From assembly GCA_047633195.1 (NCBI GenBank), contig JBLIEU010000004.1, positions 1-64,000 on the forward strand: a DNA stretch of 64,000 nt, read 5' to 3'. This document shows positions 35,458-44,640 of this stretch, piece after piece. The stretch comes from JAKVAV01 sp047633195 (GTDB lineage: Bacteria; Bacteroidota; Bacteroidia; Flavobacteriales_D; Cryomorphaceae). Both the position numbers and the translations under genes were made by a program. A model generated the notes under the pieces. It searched no databases and was not told where the DNA came from. It worked only from the letters and a program-made list of their open reading frames with translations. The stretch's first letter is position 1. Each line of letters opens with the position of its first letter.

Positions 35458-36999
35458 CTACAACTGTTTCAACATTGCCTTCATAGAAACCTTGCCGCTG
35501 ATCACCTCTTCAAGTTTGTCCAAAGACACTCTTTCCTGAGCCATGCTATCTCTTTCGCGAATGGTGACGCTGCGGTCTTCCAAACTGTCGTGATCCACTG
35601 TGATGCACAAAGGAGTCCCGATCGCATCTTGTCTGCGGTAGCGTTTTCCAATCCCGTCTTTCTCGTCGTACTGGCAATTCTGATCGAGTTTTAGGCGATC
35701 CATTATCTCACGAGCCATTTCGGGCAATCCATCCTTTTTAACCAACGGCAATACAGCCACCTTTACAGGAGCCAGCGCATGTGGAATTCTCAATACGATT
35801 CTTTCTGAGCCGTCCTCCAATTTCTCTTCGGTATAGGCTGCGGTAAGAACTGCTAAAAACAATCTATCCAACCCGATGGAAGTCTCCACTACATATGGAA
35901 TATAGCTCTCCTTGTCCTGAGGGTCAAAGTAGCGAAGCTTCTTTCCGCTGTGCTCTTCATGACTCGAAAGGTCAAAGTCTGTTCGGGAATGGATACCCTC
36001 CAATTCTTTAAAGCCCATCGGGAAGTTGAACTCAATGTCACAAGCGGCATTGGCATAGTGTGCCAGTTTTATGTGATCGTGAAAACGGTAATTCTCTTGA
36101 CCCAATCCCAATGAATCGTGCCATCTTTTTCGTCGTTCTTTCCAGGTCTCGTACCATTCGAGTTCGGTACCTGGTTTTACGAAATACTGCATCTCCATTT
36201 GCTCAAATTCGCGCATGCGGAAAATAAACTGGCGAGCAATGATCTCGTTTCTGAATGCTTTTCCAATCTGAGCAATCCCGAATGGGATTTTCATCCGACT
36301 GCTCTTCTGTACGTTCAAGAAATTGACGAAGATTCCCTGCGCTGTTTCAGGTCGGAGATAAATGGTGCTGGCATCCCCTGCCACTGATCCAAGCTCTGTT
36401 TTGAACATCAGGTTAAACTGGCGTACATCCGTCCAGTTCTTCGAACCCGTTTCCGGATCAGCTATTTCCAAATCTTCAATAAGCTTCTTTACCGCGGCTA
36501 GGTCTTCCCTTTCCATGGCATCTTTGAAGCGACCGTGTACTTCGTCAATCTTTGTCTGATTGCGTTGTACGTTGGGATTTGTAGCTCTGAATTGTACTTC
36601 GTCGAAATCATCGCCAAAACGTTTCTTTCCTTTCGTTACATCCTTTTCAATTTTCTGGCGGTACTTCTCTAGGTAGTCTTCGACCAGTACATCCGCTCGG
36701 TAGCGTTTCTTACTGTCCTTATTGTCTATCAAAGGGTCGTTAAACGCATCTACGTGACCAGAAGCCTTCCAAGTGGTTGGGTGCATAAAGATCGACGAGT
36801 CCAGCCCTACGATTTCTTCATTGAGCCTCACCATCGCTTCCCACCAGTAGAGTTTCAGGTTATTCTTTAGCTCGGCGCCGTAAGGCCCGTAATCGTAAGC
36901 GGCGCTTAGTCCATCGTAGATTTCACTCGATGGGTATACAAAGCCATATTCTTTGGAATGGCCTATTATCTTCTTGAGTAAGTCGTCGTGTTGGCTCAT
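35458..36999 (-). CDS. glyS: Glycyl-tRNA synthetase (single-chain type)
   Basis: Charges tRNA-Gly. 513 residues of the class II, single-chain form (eukaryote/archaea/Gram-positive type) rather than the two-subunit form. GFVYPSSEIYDGLSAAYDYGPYG at the N-terminus (partly quoted families share YDYGP), GHVDAFNDP, RPETAQGIFVNF, FRNEI and the C-terminal anticodon-binding domain with the late VTIRERDS are present. Start at the ATG complement 36997-36999. A promoter box is 44 bp upstream; DUF3109 is divergent. Confidence 0.95.
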   Translation of the reverse strand: MSQHDDLLKKIIGHSKEYGFVYPSSEIYDGLSAAYDYGPYGAELKNNLKLYWWEAMVRLNEEIVGLDSSIFMHPTTWKASGHVDAFNDPLIDNKDSKKRYRADVLVEDYLEKYRQKIEKDVTKGKKRFGDDFDEVQFRATNPNVQRNQTKIDEVHGRFKDAMEREDLAAVKKLIEDLEIADPETGSKNWTDVRQFNLMFKTELGSVAGDASTIYLRPETAQGIFVNFLNVQKSSRMKIPFGIAQIGKAFRNEIIARQFIFRMREFEQMEMQYFVKPGTELEWYETWKERRKRWHDSLGLGQENYRFHDHIKLAHYANAACDIEFNFPMGFKELEGIHSRTDFDLSSHEEHSGKKLRYFDPQDKESYIPYVVETSIGLDRLFLAVLTAAYTEEKLEDGSERIVLRIPHALAPVKVAVLPLVKKDGLPEMAREIMDRLKLDQNCQYDEKDGIGKRYRRQDAIGTPLCITVDHDSLEDRSVTIRERDSMAQERVSLDKLEEVISGKVSMKAMLKQL

Positions 37000-37042
37000 T
37001 TAGCGATCAGTTTAGTCTGAGAAAGGTTCTTTCTCAAGGGCG

Positions 37043-37050
37043 CAAAAGTA
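37043..37050 (-). promoter_or_regulatory. -7 promoter box of glyS (TACTTTTG)
   Basis: Exact TAnnTTTG match on the minus strand, followed by CGCC, 44 bp upstream of the glyS ATG. Almost the same 12 bp occur at the cysC promoter. Confidence 0.6.
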
Positions 37051-37096
37051 AGGTAATGGAAGCGATATTGAAATGGTGAATGCCTAACTTCGCAGC

Positions 37097-37675
37097 ATGA
37101 TTCAAATTGACGATACCCTCCTTTCGGAAGATCTTTTCTCAAAAAGGTTTGTGTGTGATTTAGGCGCTTGCAAAGGAGCCTGCTGTGTAGAAGGAGATAG
37201 TGGTGCCCCGCTTGAACCCGAAGAAGTAGGTTTGCTGGAAGAAGCACTCGAGGACATAAAGCCTTACATGCGCCAAGAAGGGATAGACAGGGTAGAAGAG
37301 ACCGGAGTTTTCACCATTGATATAGATGGTGAATTTGTGACTCCCTTAGTGAATGATGAGGAATGTGCATTTGTCTCTTTTGATAGGAATGGAACAGCGA
37401 AGTGCTCCATTGAGCAGGCACACCGCGACGGAAAAACAGACTTTCTAAAGCCAGTGTCTTGTCATCTCTATCCCATCAGAGTTACGCAGCTAAAGGATTC
37501 CGTCGCTTTGAATTATCACTACTGGCCTATTTGCGACCCTGCCAGATCTTGCGGTGCCAAGCTGGACGTCAAAGTCTTTAAATTCCTAAAAGAACCAATC
37601 ACCAGAAAGTTTGGAGAAGAGTTCTTTGAGAAACTCGTAGAGGCCGACAAATTGATGGATTCATCCAAAATATGA
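37097..37675 (+). CDS. DUF3109 family cysteine-rich protein
   Basis: 192-residue cytoplasmic protein with nine Cys, eight of them in the pattern of the DUF3109/YkgJ-like families: CDLGACKGACC (20-30), Cys90, Cys103, SCHLYPIR (Cys122) and CDPARSC (146-152). This arrangement suggests a bound metal or iron-sulfur cluster; function unknown. A near-match promoter box TAACTTCG sits at 37085-37092, leaving almost no leader. An AT-rich hairpin with T-run overlaps the stop. Confidence 0.88.
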   Translation: MIQIDDTLLSEDLFSKRFVCDLGACKGACCVEGDSGAPLEPEEVGLLEEALEDIKPYMRQEGIDRVEETGVFTIDIDGEFVTPLVNDEECAFVSFDRNGTAKCSIEQAHRDGKTDFLKPVSCHLYPIRVTQLKDSVALNYHYWPICDPARSCGAKLDVKVFKFLKEPITRKFGEEFFEKLVEADKLMDSSKI

Positions 37676-37685
37676 ATCATTTTTT
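37658..37685 (+). terminator. AT-rich intrinsic terminator overlapping the DUF3109 stop
   Basis: GATTCAT (37658-37664) pairs with ATGAATC (37672-37678) around a 7-nt loop, followed by A and T6. The stem is weak, but its position is right. Confidence 0.55.
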
Positions 37686-38269
37686 GCTAAAAGCGGAGTG
37701 AGTATCGTCTCTTTGATTTGTAGGATTTGAGCACAGTTATCATAATCTCATCCCGATTGTCGTAGGTGATTCTCATCTTTTCATTTGACTCTCAGTCTTC
37801 TTTACGAAATTGCCAATGGGCGCTACAAATTTTCGTCTCAAGAATTCAATTGCTTTGGACATTATATTTTTCAACAGGTCGCTATTCTCTTGTAAGCGTC
37901 ATTGAATCAGAGGTATGAGGTGTTGTTAATCCGCTATTTCTAACATCTCCCGAAAAATGGTGCCAAGAATTTTATTCAAATGTCACACATTAGGTGCTCC
38001 ATCAACACCCTTCAATTTCTGTATCAACCGCCGCTATTGAGCCGGTAGCAGATGTCAACTCTTCGTGTTGAAAACTTGAACCGAATGTGAATTAAAACTG
38101 ATTGGACTCGCGGCCATTTTTTCCAATTTTTGTTGGCGGTCAAACCAATGGATCTTGGAGACGTTATCTTTCTAAAATCGACTTGTACCTCGCACTCTTT
38201 CTTTAAGGGACTATTTATCAAGATTATAACAGATTTATTAATAACCCGATAAAAAACCAAGCTTTTATC
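37676..38269. other. 594-bp gap with no confident gene; two tiny overlapping frames on the minus strand
   Basis: Two 29-codon frames lie on the minus strand: 37773-37862 (begins MSKAIEFLRR) and 37687-37776 (begins MRITYDNRDE). The stop of the first overlaps the start of the second as ATGA, and both are rich in Lys/Arg. They could be a coupled pair, a decayed gene with a frameshift, or chance. No exact TAnnTTTG promoter is found for them or for nrdB; AATTTTTG at 38125-38132 is one mismatch away. No signature of tmRNA, RNase P RNA or SRP RNA is seen. Confidence 0.35.
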
Positions 38270-39307
38270 ATGGACGAAGTGACCTCTAAAAACAGTGAAG
38301 TGGAGATTGAAAATGTGCTCCCTGAAAACACCACAGTAACCGAGCCGATTCTCGAAGAGAACGAGAACCGATTTGTGCTTTTCCCCATCGTACACGATGA
38401 TATCTGGAAATTCTACAAGCAATCTGAAGCCTCTTTTTGGACGGCGGAAGAAATTGACCTTGAAGCCGACCTAGTAGACTGGAGCAACAAGTTGAATGAT
38501 GATGAGCGTTACTTCATTAAGCATGTGCTGGCATTTTTCGCAGCCAGCGATGGAATTGTAAATGAAAACCTAGCGCAGAATTTCCTCTCTGAAGTGCAGT
38601 ACACTGAAGCGAAGTTCTTCTACGGATTTCAAGTGATGATGGAAAACATCCACTCGGAGACATACTCCTTGCTGATTGACACGTACATCCAAAATAAGGA
38701 GGAGAAAGACACCCTTTTCAATGCCATCGAAACGCTGGATTGTGTAAAGCTGAAGGCTGAGTGGGCTTTGAACTGGATCGACAATGGTTCCTTTGCCGAA
38801 AGGCTGATCGCTTTCGCAGCGGTAGAAGGAATCTTTTTTAGTGGTTCTTTCTGCTCTGTTTTCTGGTTGAAGAAAAGAGGTCTTATGCCAGGTTTGAGCT
38901 TCTCAAACCAGTTGATTTCTCGCGACGAAGGAATGCATTGCGACTTTGCCTGCTTGCTTTACAATGACCACATCGTAAATAAGCTTCCAAAAGAGAGAGT
39001 AAAGAAGATCATTGTAGACGCAGTCAACATCGAGAAAGAATTTGTGACCGACGCCCTTCCCGTAAAACTAATCGGGATGAATGCAGACTTGATGGCGCAG
39101 TACATCGAATTTGTTGCTGACCGACTATTGGTGGAGCTAGGAAATGAGAAAGTTTACAACGCGACCAACCCATTTGATTTTATGGATATGATTAGCCTTC
39201 AGGGTAAATCAAACTTCTTTGAAGTGCGCGTAGGTGAATACCAGAAGGCGAGTGTGTCGAACACTTCTGCTGAAGACAAGAGTTTCACTATGGACGCTGA
39301 TTTTTAA
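38270..39307 (+). CDS. nrdB: Ribonucleoside-diphosphate reductase beta subunit (class Ia, eukaryote-like)
   Basis: Radical-generating subunit that supports conversion of NDPs to dNDPs. In 345 residues all di-iron ligands are present by alignment with mouse R2: Asp94, Glu125, His128, Glu186, Glu220 and His223, with the radical Tyr132 in HSETYSLLIDTYI. The C-terminus FTMDADF resembles the eukaryotic R2 tail that docks on R1. The N-terminal 30 residues are an acidic extension. nrdA follows 40 bp downstream. Confidence 0.96.
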   Translation: MDEVTSKNSEVEIENVLPENTTVTEPILEENENRFVLFPIVHDDIWKFYKQSEASFWTAEEIDLEADLVDWSNKLNDDERYFIKHVLAFFAASDGIVNENLAQNFLSEVQYTEAKFFYGFQVMMENIHSETYSLLIDTYIQNKEEKDTLFNAIETLDCVKLKAEWALNWIDNGSFAERLIAFAAVEGIFFSGSFCSVFWLKKRGLMPGLSFSNQLISRDEGMHCDFACLLYNDHIVNKLPKERVKKIIVDAVNIEKEFVTDALPVKLIGMNADLMAQYIEFVADRLLVELGNEKVYNATNPFDFMDMISLQGKSNFFEVRVGEYQKASVSNTSAEDKSFTMDADF

Positions 39308-39347
39308 TAAATCATTCTGACCCACCATTTAACCCTTATAAAACAAT

Positions 39348-41705
39348 ATGTCATACGTACTTAAGCGAGGAGGTCGGCGTGAAGCGATCAAGTTTGATAA
39401 AATTACTGCACGAATTAAGAAGCTTTGCTACGGCCTTCACCCTGCGGTAGATCCGATTGAAATTGCAAAGAAGGTGATCAACGGTCTGTACGAAGGAGTT
39501 ACCACAAGTGAGTTGGATAATCTAGCCGCTGAAGTAGCCGCCACCAATACGGTAAAGCATCCTGATTACGCTTTGTTGGCTAGCCGTATTGCGGTAAGCA
39601 ATTTGCACAAAAACACGCAGAAGTGCTTCTCTGACGCCATGAAGGCGCTCTATGAATATGTGGATCCTAACACTGGAGAGCCTGCTGCTCTTCTTGCCGA
39701 TGATGTGCACGAAATAATCGAGAAGAACAAAGATATTCTTGATTCTGCTATTATCTATGACCGCGACTTCCGCTATGACTTCTTCGGTTTCAAAACCCTT
39801 GAGCGCTCCTATTTGCTGAAGCTAAATGGCAAAGTAGGAGAGCGGCCGCAGCAGATGATTATGCGCGTGTCAATCGGGATTCACAAAGAGGATATCGACG
39901 CGGCTATTGAGACCTACCACAAAATGTCTGAAGGGTGGTTTACTCATGCTACCCCGACACTTTTTAATGCTGGAACACCGAAGCCTCAGATGTCCTCCTG
40001 CTTCTTGCTTACGATGAAGAAAGACAGCATCGACGGTATTTACGATACCTTGAAGCAATGCGCACAGATTTCGCAGAGCGCTGGAGGTATCGGCCTTTCT
40101 ATTCACGATATCCGTGCAAAAGGGACTTACATAAAAGGTACGAACGGAACGTCCAACGGAATTGTTCCAATGTTGAGAGTATTCAACGATACGGCTCGTT
40201 ACGTTGACCAAGGTGGAGGAAAGCGCAAAGGATCATTCGCAATTTACCTCGAGCCATGGCATGCAGACGTATTCGATTTCCTCGATATGCGCAAGAACCA
40301 CGGTAAAGAAGAAATGCGCGCTCGTGACCTTTTCTACGCCCTATGGATGCCCGACTTGTTCATGAAACGAGTGGAAGAAAACGGAGAGTGGACATTGATG
40401 TGTCCGCACGAATGTCCGGGCCTTTCTGATACTTACGGTGCAGACTTCGAAAAGCTCTACACGAAATACGAGAAGGAAGGAAAAGGCCGCAAGACGATCA
40501 AAGCCCAAGAGCTTTGGTTCAAAGTTTTGGAAGCCCAGATAGAAACGGGCAATCCTTACATTCTATACAAGGATGCCGCCAATGAGAAGTCGAATCAGAA
40601 GAATCTCGGAACGATCAAGTCTTCGAACCTCTGCACGGAAATTATTGAATACACTGCTCCAGATGAGGTAGCCGTTTGTAATCTCGCATCCGTTGCATTG
40701 CCTAAGTTTGTTATCGATGGGAAATTCGATCACGATAAACTCTTCGAAGTATCTTATCTCATTACGAAGAACCTTAACCGAATTATAGACAATAACTTCT
40801 ACCCCGTTCCCGAGGCGCGCAATAGCAACATGCGTCACCGCCCAATAGGAATTGGAGTGCAAGGATTGGCAGATGCATTTATCTTGCTTCGCTACCCATT
40901 CGATAGTGAAGAAGCGCGCAAATTGAACCGCGACGTATTCGAAACAATCTATTATGGAGCCCTTTCAGCTTCTAAGGATTTAGCAAAAGAAGATGGCCCT
41001 TACGAGACGTACGAAGGTTCTCCAGTAAGCCAGGGCATTCTCCAGTTCGATATGTGGAACGAGAAGCCCAGCGACCGCTGGGAATGGGATATTCTTCGAG
41101 AAGAAATTAAGGAGCACGGAGTGAGAAACTCATTACTGCTGGCTCCGATGCCAACAGCAAGTACGGCTCAAATTCTTGGAAACAATGAATGCTTCGAGCC
41201 TTACACTTCGAATATCTACACCAGAAGAGTATTGTCGGGTGAGTTCATCGTGGTGAATAAGCACTTGCTCCGTGACTTGGTGAAACTCGACCTTTGGGAT
41301 GAGGATATGCGCCAGAAGTTGATGGCAGCCAATGGATCGGTTCAGAATATCAGAGAGATTCCTGGCAACCTCAAGGCACTTTACAAAACGGCTTGGGAGA
41401 TAAGTCAGAAGGCGATTATCGACATGGCAGCAGATAGAGGGGCATTCATCTGCCAGTCTCAGTCGCTAAACATCTTCATGGAAAGCGCCAATTTTGCGAA
41501 GCTAACATCCATGCACTTTTACGGTTGGAAGAAAGGGTTGAAAACAGGAATTTACTACCTCCGCACCAGAGCGGCAGTGGACGCTATTAAATTTACTGTA
41601 GACAAATCGCGACTCGAGCAGCCCGTAGTAATGACCGAGGAAGAGATAGCGGCACAAGCCTGTTCCATTGAAAATGGTCCTGATTGCGAAATGTGCAGCG
41701 GTTAA
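39348..41705 (+). CDS. nrdA: Ribonucleoside-diphosphate reductase alpha subunit (class Ia)
   Basis: Catalytic subunit, 785 residues. An N-terminal ATP-cone (about 1-90, VLKRGGRREAIKFDKIT) gives allosteric activity control. The active site has SSCFLLTM (redox Cys), SNLCTEIIEY with the thiyl-radical Cys and Glu, and VCNLASVALP. The C-terminus ends CEMCSG, the swinging dithiol. It resembles eukaryotic R1 in length and motifs, matching its NrdB. A hairpin terminator follows the stop by 28 bp. Confidence 0.97.
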   Translation: MSYVLKRGGRREAIKFDKITARIKKLCYGLHPAVDPIEIAKKVINGLYEGVTTSELDNLAAEVAATNTVKHPDYALLASRIAVSNLHKNTQKCFSDAMKALYEYVDPNTGEPAALLADDVHEIIEKNKDILDSAIIYDRDFRYDFFGFKTLERSYLLKLNGKVGERPQQMIMRVSIGIHKEDIDAAIETYHKMSEGWFTHATPTLFNAGTPKPQMSSCFLLTMKKDSIDGIYDTLKQCAQISQSAGGIGLSIHDIRAKGTYIKGTNGTSNGIVPMLRVFNDTARYVDQGGGKRKGSFAIYLEPWHADVFDFLDMRKNHGKEEMRARDLFYALWMPDLFMKRVEENGEWTLMCPHECPGLSDTYGADFEKLYTKYEKEGKGRKTIKAQELWFKVLEAQIETGNPYILYKDAANEKSNQKNLGTIKSSNLCTEIIEYTAPDEVAVCNLASVALPKFVIDGKFDHDKLFEVSYLITKNLNRIIDNNFYPVPEARNSNMRHRPIGIGVQGLADAFILLRYPFDSEEARKLNRDVFETIYYGALSASKDLAKEDGPYETYEGSPVSQGILQFDMWNEKPSDRWEWDILREEIKEHGVRNSLLLAPMPTASTAQILGNNECFEPYTSNIYTRRVLSGEFIVVNKHLLRDLVKLDLWDEDMRQKLMAANGSVQNIREIPGNLKALYKTAWEISQKAIIDMAADRGAFICQSQSLNIFMESANFAKLTSMHFYGWKKGLKTGIYYLRTRAAVDAIKFTVDKSRLEQPVVMTEEEIAAQACSIENGPDCEMCSG

Positions 41706-41733
41706 TATTTTCTGTTTGTTTATTTGATTGGAA

Positions 41734-41763
41734 AAGAAAGGCTGCCGTAAGGTGGCCTTTCTT
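41734..41763 (+). terminator. Probable terminator of nrdBA
   Basis: A 13-bp stem including two G-U pairs (41734-41746 with 41751-41763), GTAA loop, then a short T-rich tail. Confidence 0.65.
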
Positions 41764-41847
41764 ATTTAGAACCCCTTTAAATAAACGCTCCTGACAGTTC
41801 TATGACAGTACAACAGTGCTCCATTAGGACATTTGTATCCGAATAAT

Positions 41848-43080
41848 ATGGAAAAGCTGAATCGGTTTTATACTATTGCCTTTAACCACAAGCGTTTGCC
41901 GCTTGAGGTGGTGGGTAAGTTCCATATTGATGAGGACAACCAAACCAGAGTTCTTACTTCTTTAAAGGAGAAACTAGGCCTCGAAGAGCTGATGTTCCTT
42001 TCCACTTGTAACCGCGTTGAGTTTTTTATGGTCTCTAAGCAGGTTAAAACTGTTGAAGATATTCTCGCTTTGGGTCTCTTTAATCTTTCTGAAGAGAACG
42101 CGTTGATGGCAAAGTCAAATGCGGAAATCCATTTTGGAAAAGACGCTGTAAGGCATCTTTATAAAGTAACCTCCTCACTCGATTCGATGGTAATCGGAGA
42201 GCGTGAGATTATCACACAAGTTAGAAAGTCATACGAGTTTGCTGAGGCGACTGGTTTAACGGGAGAGTTTCTCCGTCTCTTGATGATGAAGAACATTATG
42301 TCGGCAAAGAGAGTATTTACTGAAACGGCCATATTTAGAAAGCCGGTCTCGGTAGTGTCTATCGCCTTCCATAAATTGAAAGACTTGAACGTACCCTCTG
42401 ACGCGAGAATGCTGATGATAGGAGCGGGAAGGACGAACAAGGCCATGGCCAGGTTCCTTTCAAAACATGGATACAAGAACATCGCCATATTCAATCGCAC
42501 TGAATCGCGAGCCAAAGAACTAGCCGCTCAAGTTGGAGCAAGTGGTTACGCTTTGGATCAACTTCCGAATTACCAAGAAGGCTTCGACGTTTTAATTGCT
42601 TGTACTGGTTCAGGAAATTCGGTAGTCAGTCGAGACTTGTTCGACCACCTTTGTGGCGAAGAGACGAGTGGTAAAGTTCTTATCGATTTGGCGATACCCG
42701 CCGATATTGAAGCGAGTGTTTTTGATCGCACTGACCTGCGCTTGACACACATCAATATTGAGGAGTTGCGAATTACCGCAGAGAAAAACTTGCATGAGCG
42801 ATCTCAAGAGATTTCGAAATGCGAAGAAATTGTGGAGGAGGGAATCGCTGAGTTTGAGCAAATTCATAAAGAGCGAGTGGTGGAATTGGCCATGCGTGAA
42901 ATTCCCCGAAAGGTGAAAGAGATCCGAGAAAACGCAATGAGCACTGTTTATGCCAAGGAAATCGAAAGCCTCGACCCACAATCAAAGGAAGTACTCAACA
43001 AGGTGATTTCTTACCTTGAGAAAAAATACATCTCCGTTCCTATGAAAATGGCTCGCGAGGTTATGTTGAATTCTAAGTAG
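41848..43080 (+). CDS. hemA: Glutamyl-tRNA reductase
   Basis: First enzyme of the C5 haem pathway; reduces glutamyl-tRNA to glutamate-1-semialdehyde with NADPH. 410 residues from the ATG at 41848; the frame is open to a TTG at 41833 that falls in a promoter-like box (GACATTTG). Catalytic Cys54 in STCNRVE, SLDSMVIGEREI, the NADPH loop MLMIGAGRTNKAMA and a C-terminal helical dimerisation domain are present. It is joined to hemC by a 1-bp overlap (hemC starts with GTG at the last base of the hemA stop). Confidence 0.95.
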   Translation: MEKLNRFYTIAFNHKRLPLEVVGKFHIDEDNQTRVLTSLKEKLGLEELMFLSTCNRVEFFMVSKQVKTVEDILALGLFNLSEENALMAKSNAEIHFGKDAVRHLYKVTSSLDSMVIGEREIITQVRKSYEFAEATGLTGEFLRLLMMKNIMSAKRVFTETAIFRKPVSVVSIAFHKLKDLNVPSDARMLMIGAGRTNKAMARFLSKHGYKNIAIFNRTESRAKELAAQVGASGYALDQLPNYQEGFDVLIACTGSGNSVVSRDLFDHLCGEETSGKVLIDLAIPADIEASVFDRTDLRLTHINIEELRITAEKNLHERSQEISKCEEIVEEGIAEFEQIHKERVVELAMREIPRKVKEIRENAMSTVYAKEIESLDPQSKEVLNKVISYLEKKYISVPMKMAREVMLNSK

Positions 43081-44000
43081 TGAATAACAATAAGATTACG
43101 ATAGGATCCAGAGGCAGCGATTTAGCGCTTTGGCAGGCTTACCATATAAAGTCGAAGCTGGAAGACCTCGGGCACGACGTGGAAATAAAAATCATCAAAA
43201 CACAGGGCGATATCATTCAGCACTTGAGTTTTGACAAGATGGAAGGCAAGGGTTTTTTCACAAAAGAACTCGAAAAAGAGCTTTTGGAAAACACCATCGA
43301 CCTGGCCGTGCACTCCTTTAAAGACTTGGAAACGAATTTCCCCGAAGGGCTTACTATTGCTGCCGTGACTGACCGAGCAAATCCGCGAGATGTCCTGCTC
43401 ATTCGCAAAGAGAATGTGGATACTTCTCAAAAATGGGATTTGAAAGAAAACGCATTGGTAGGAACTTCTAGCGCCAGACGGAAGGTGCAGCTGATGAAGC
43501 ACCGCCCAGACGTGCGCATTGACGACATTCGTGGAAACGTACCGACCCGTGTCAATAAACTACGCGACGGCATGTTTGACGCCATCGTTTTGGCGAAAGC
43601 CGGACTGGACAGATTGGAGCACGATGTGAGTGATTTGCACGTACACGTTTTCGATCCAAAAGAATTTATCCCTGCACCTGCTCAAGGTGCATTGGCAATG
43701 CAGATTCGTGAGGACGATGTGCGGATGAATGAAGTTATGGTCAAAATCAATCGAGAAGATATTGCCACCACCACTTCCATTGAGAGACGAGTACTCAATC
43801 TCTTTGAAGGCGGATGCCAGATGCCTTTGGGAGCGTACTGTGTTCCGGCAGCCAATGGTACTTTTGAATTGAGAGCGGTGATGGCAGAAACGATAAAGCA
43901 TTCTCCCGTCGAGGTTACCGTGACTGGGACTGATCCCGAAAAGCTGGCCCAGGAAGCCGTAGCTCAGCTAAAGTCCAAAGCCCTTGAAGGTATTTCTTAG
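43080..44000 (+). CDS. hemC: Porphobilinogen deaminase (hydroxymethylbilane synthase)
   Basis: Joins four porphobilinogens into hydroxymethylbilane. 306 residues; IGSRGSDLALWQA, HSFKDLET with catalytic Asp82, GTSSARRKVQL, RGNVPTRVNKL and the dipyrromethane-cofactor Cys246 in EGGCQMPLGAY. The GTG start at 43080 is the only start that fits the family N-terminus. It overlaps hemD by 17 bp. Confidence 0.96.
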   Translation: MNNNKITIGSRGSDLALWQAYHIKSKLEDLGHDVEIKIIKTQGDIIQHLSFDKMEGKGFFTKELEKELLENTIDLAVHSFKDLETNFPEGLTIAAVTDRANPRDVLLIRKENVDTSQKWDLKENALVGTSSARRKVQLMKHRPDVRIDDIRGNVPTRVNKLRDGMFDAIVLAKAGLDRLEHDVSDLHVHVFDPKEFIPAPAQGALAMQIREDDVRMNEVMVKINREDIATTTSIERRVLNLFEGGCQMPLGAYCVPAANGTFELRAVMAETIKHSPVEVTVTGTDPEKLAQEAVAQLKSKALEGIS

Positions 44001-44640
44001 TCGAGACAATCCAAGCGAAGCATTAGTCAACCACGCCCAAAAATCAGGTTGGGAACTCACTTGTTTTTCCTGCATTCAAAAAAGTATTACCACATCGGAA
44101 AGCCCACCCGAAGCGGATTGGATCTTTTTTTACAGCCCAAGTGCGGTCAGGTTTTACGCCAAATATTTCGAACGTTCATTTCACCGTTTGGCAGCCTTAG
44201 GAGAGGGAACTGGCCAAGCTATGCATGAGTACGATATGAAACCTGAATTCGTTGGCTCATCGGCCAATCCTTCGGAAGTGGTAGCTGAGTTTGGACAAAT
44301 CTTAACTACCAAAGAACGCGTAGTTCAGGCAAGAGGAGAGAAGAGTTTTGAACGCCTGCGCGAAGCTTTAAATTCCGAGCAGATTATCGACTGGCCTTTT
44401 TACCGATCAAACCTAATTGATTCCATTCCGCTTATTGAAGCGGACTACTACATCTTTACCTCACCTTCGAATGCAGAGGCATATTTGGCTAAGCACCTTT
44501 TACCCCGAGAAGCTATTGTGGTCGTTTTTGGCGAAAGCACAAAAGCCTTTGTCGAGATTAATTCGAAAAATCAAATTTTAATGGCGCCTGAGCCAGGGGA
44601 AAAATCCGCTGCTCTGGTGATCGAGGAGGATATTAAGTAA
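43984..44640 (+). CDS. hemD: Uroporphyrinogen-III synthase
   Basis: Cyclises hydroxymethylbilane to uroporphyrinogen III. 218 residues from a TTG at 43984 (MKVFLSRDNP); no ATG or GTG fits. The HemD family is poorly conserved; support comes from the two-lobed pattern with DWIFFYSPSAVRFY (near 45-58), LAALGEGTGQAM and YYIFTSPSNAEAYL, and from its place directly after hemC. A second HemD-like protein is at 46.6 kb. Its stop overlaps the stop of the convergent dehydrogenase gene by 8 bp. Confidence 0.85.
   Translation: MKVFLSRDNPSEALVNHAQKSGWELTCFSCIQKSITTSESPPEADWIFFYSPSAVRFYAKYFERSFHRLAALGEGTGQAMHEYDMKPEFVGSSANPSEVVAEFGQILTTKERVVQARGEKSFERLREALNSEQIIDWPFYRSNLIDSIPLIEADYYIFTSPSNAEAYLAKHLLPREAIVVVFGESTKAFVEINSKNQILMAPEPGEKSAALVIEEDIK

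Noticed and set aside
37676..38269. tmRNA, RNase P RNA, SRP RNA or 6S RNA in the gap before nrdB
   Set aside because: No characteristic conserved segments or long helices were found on either strand.
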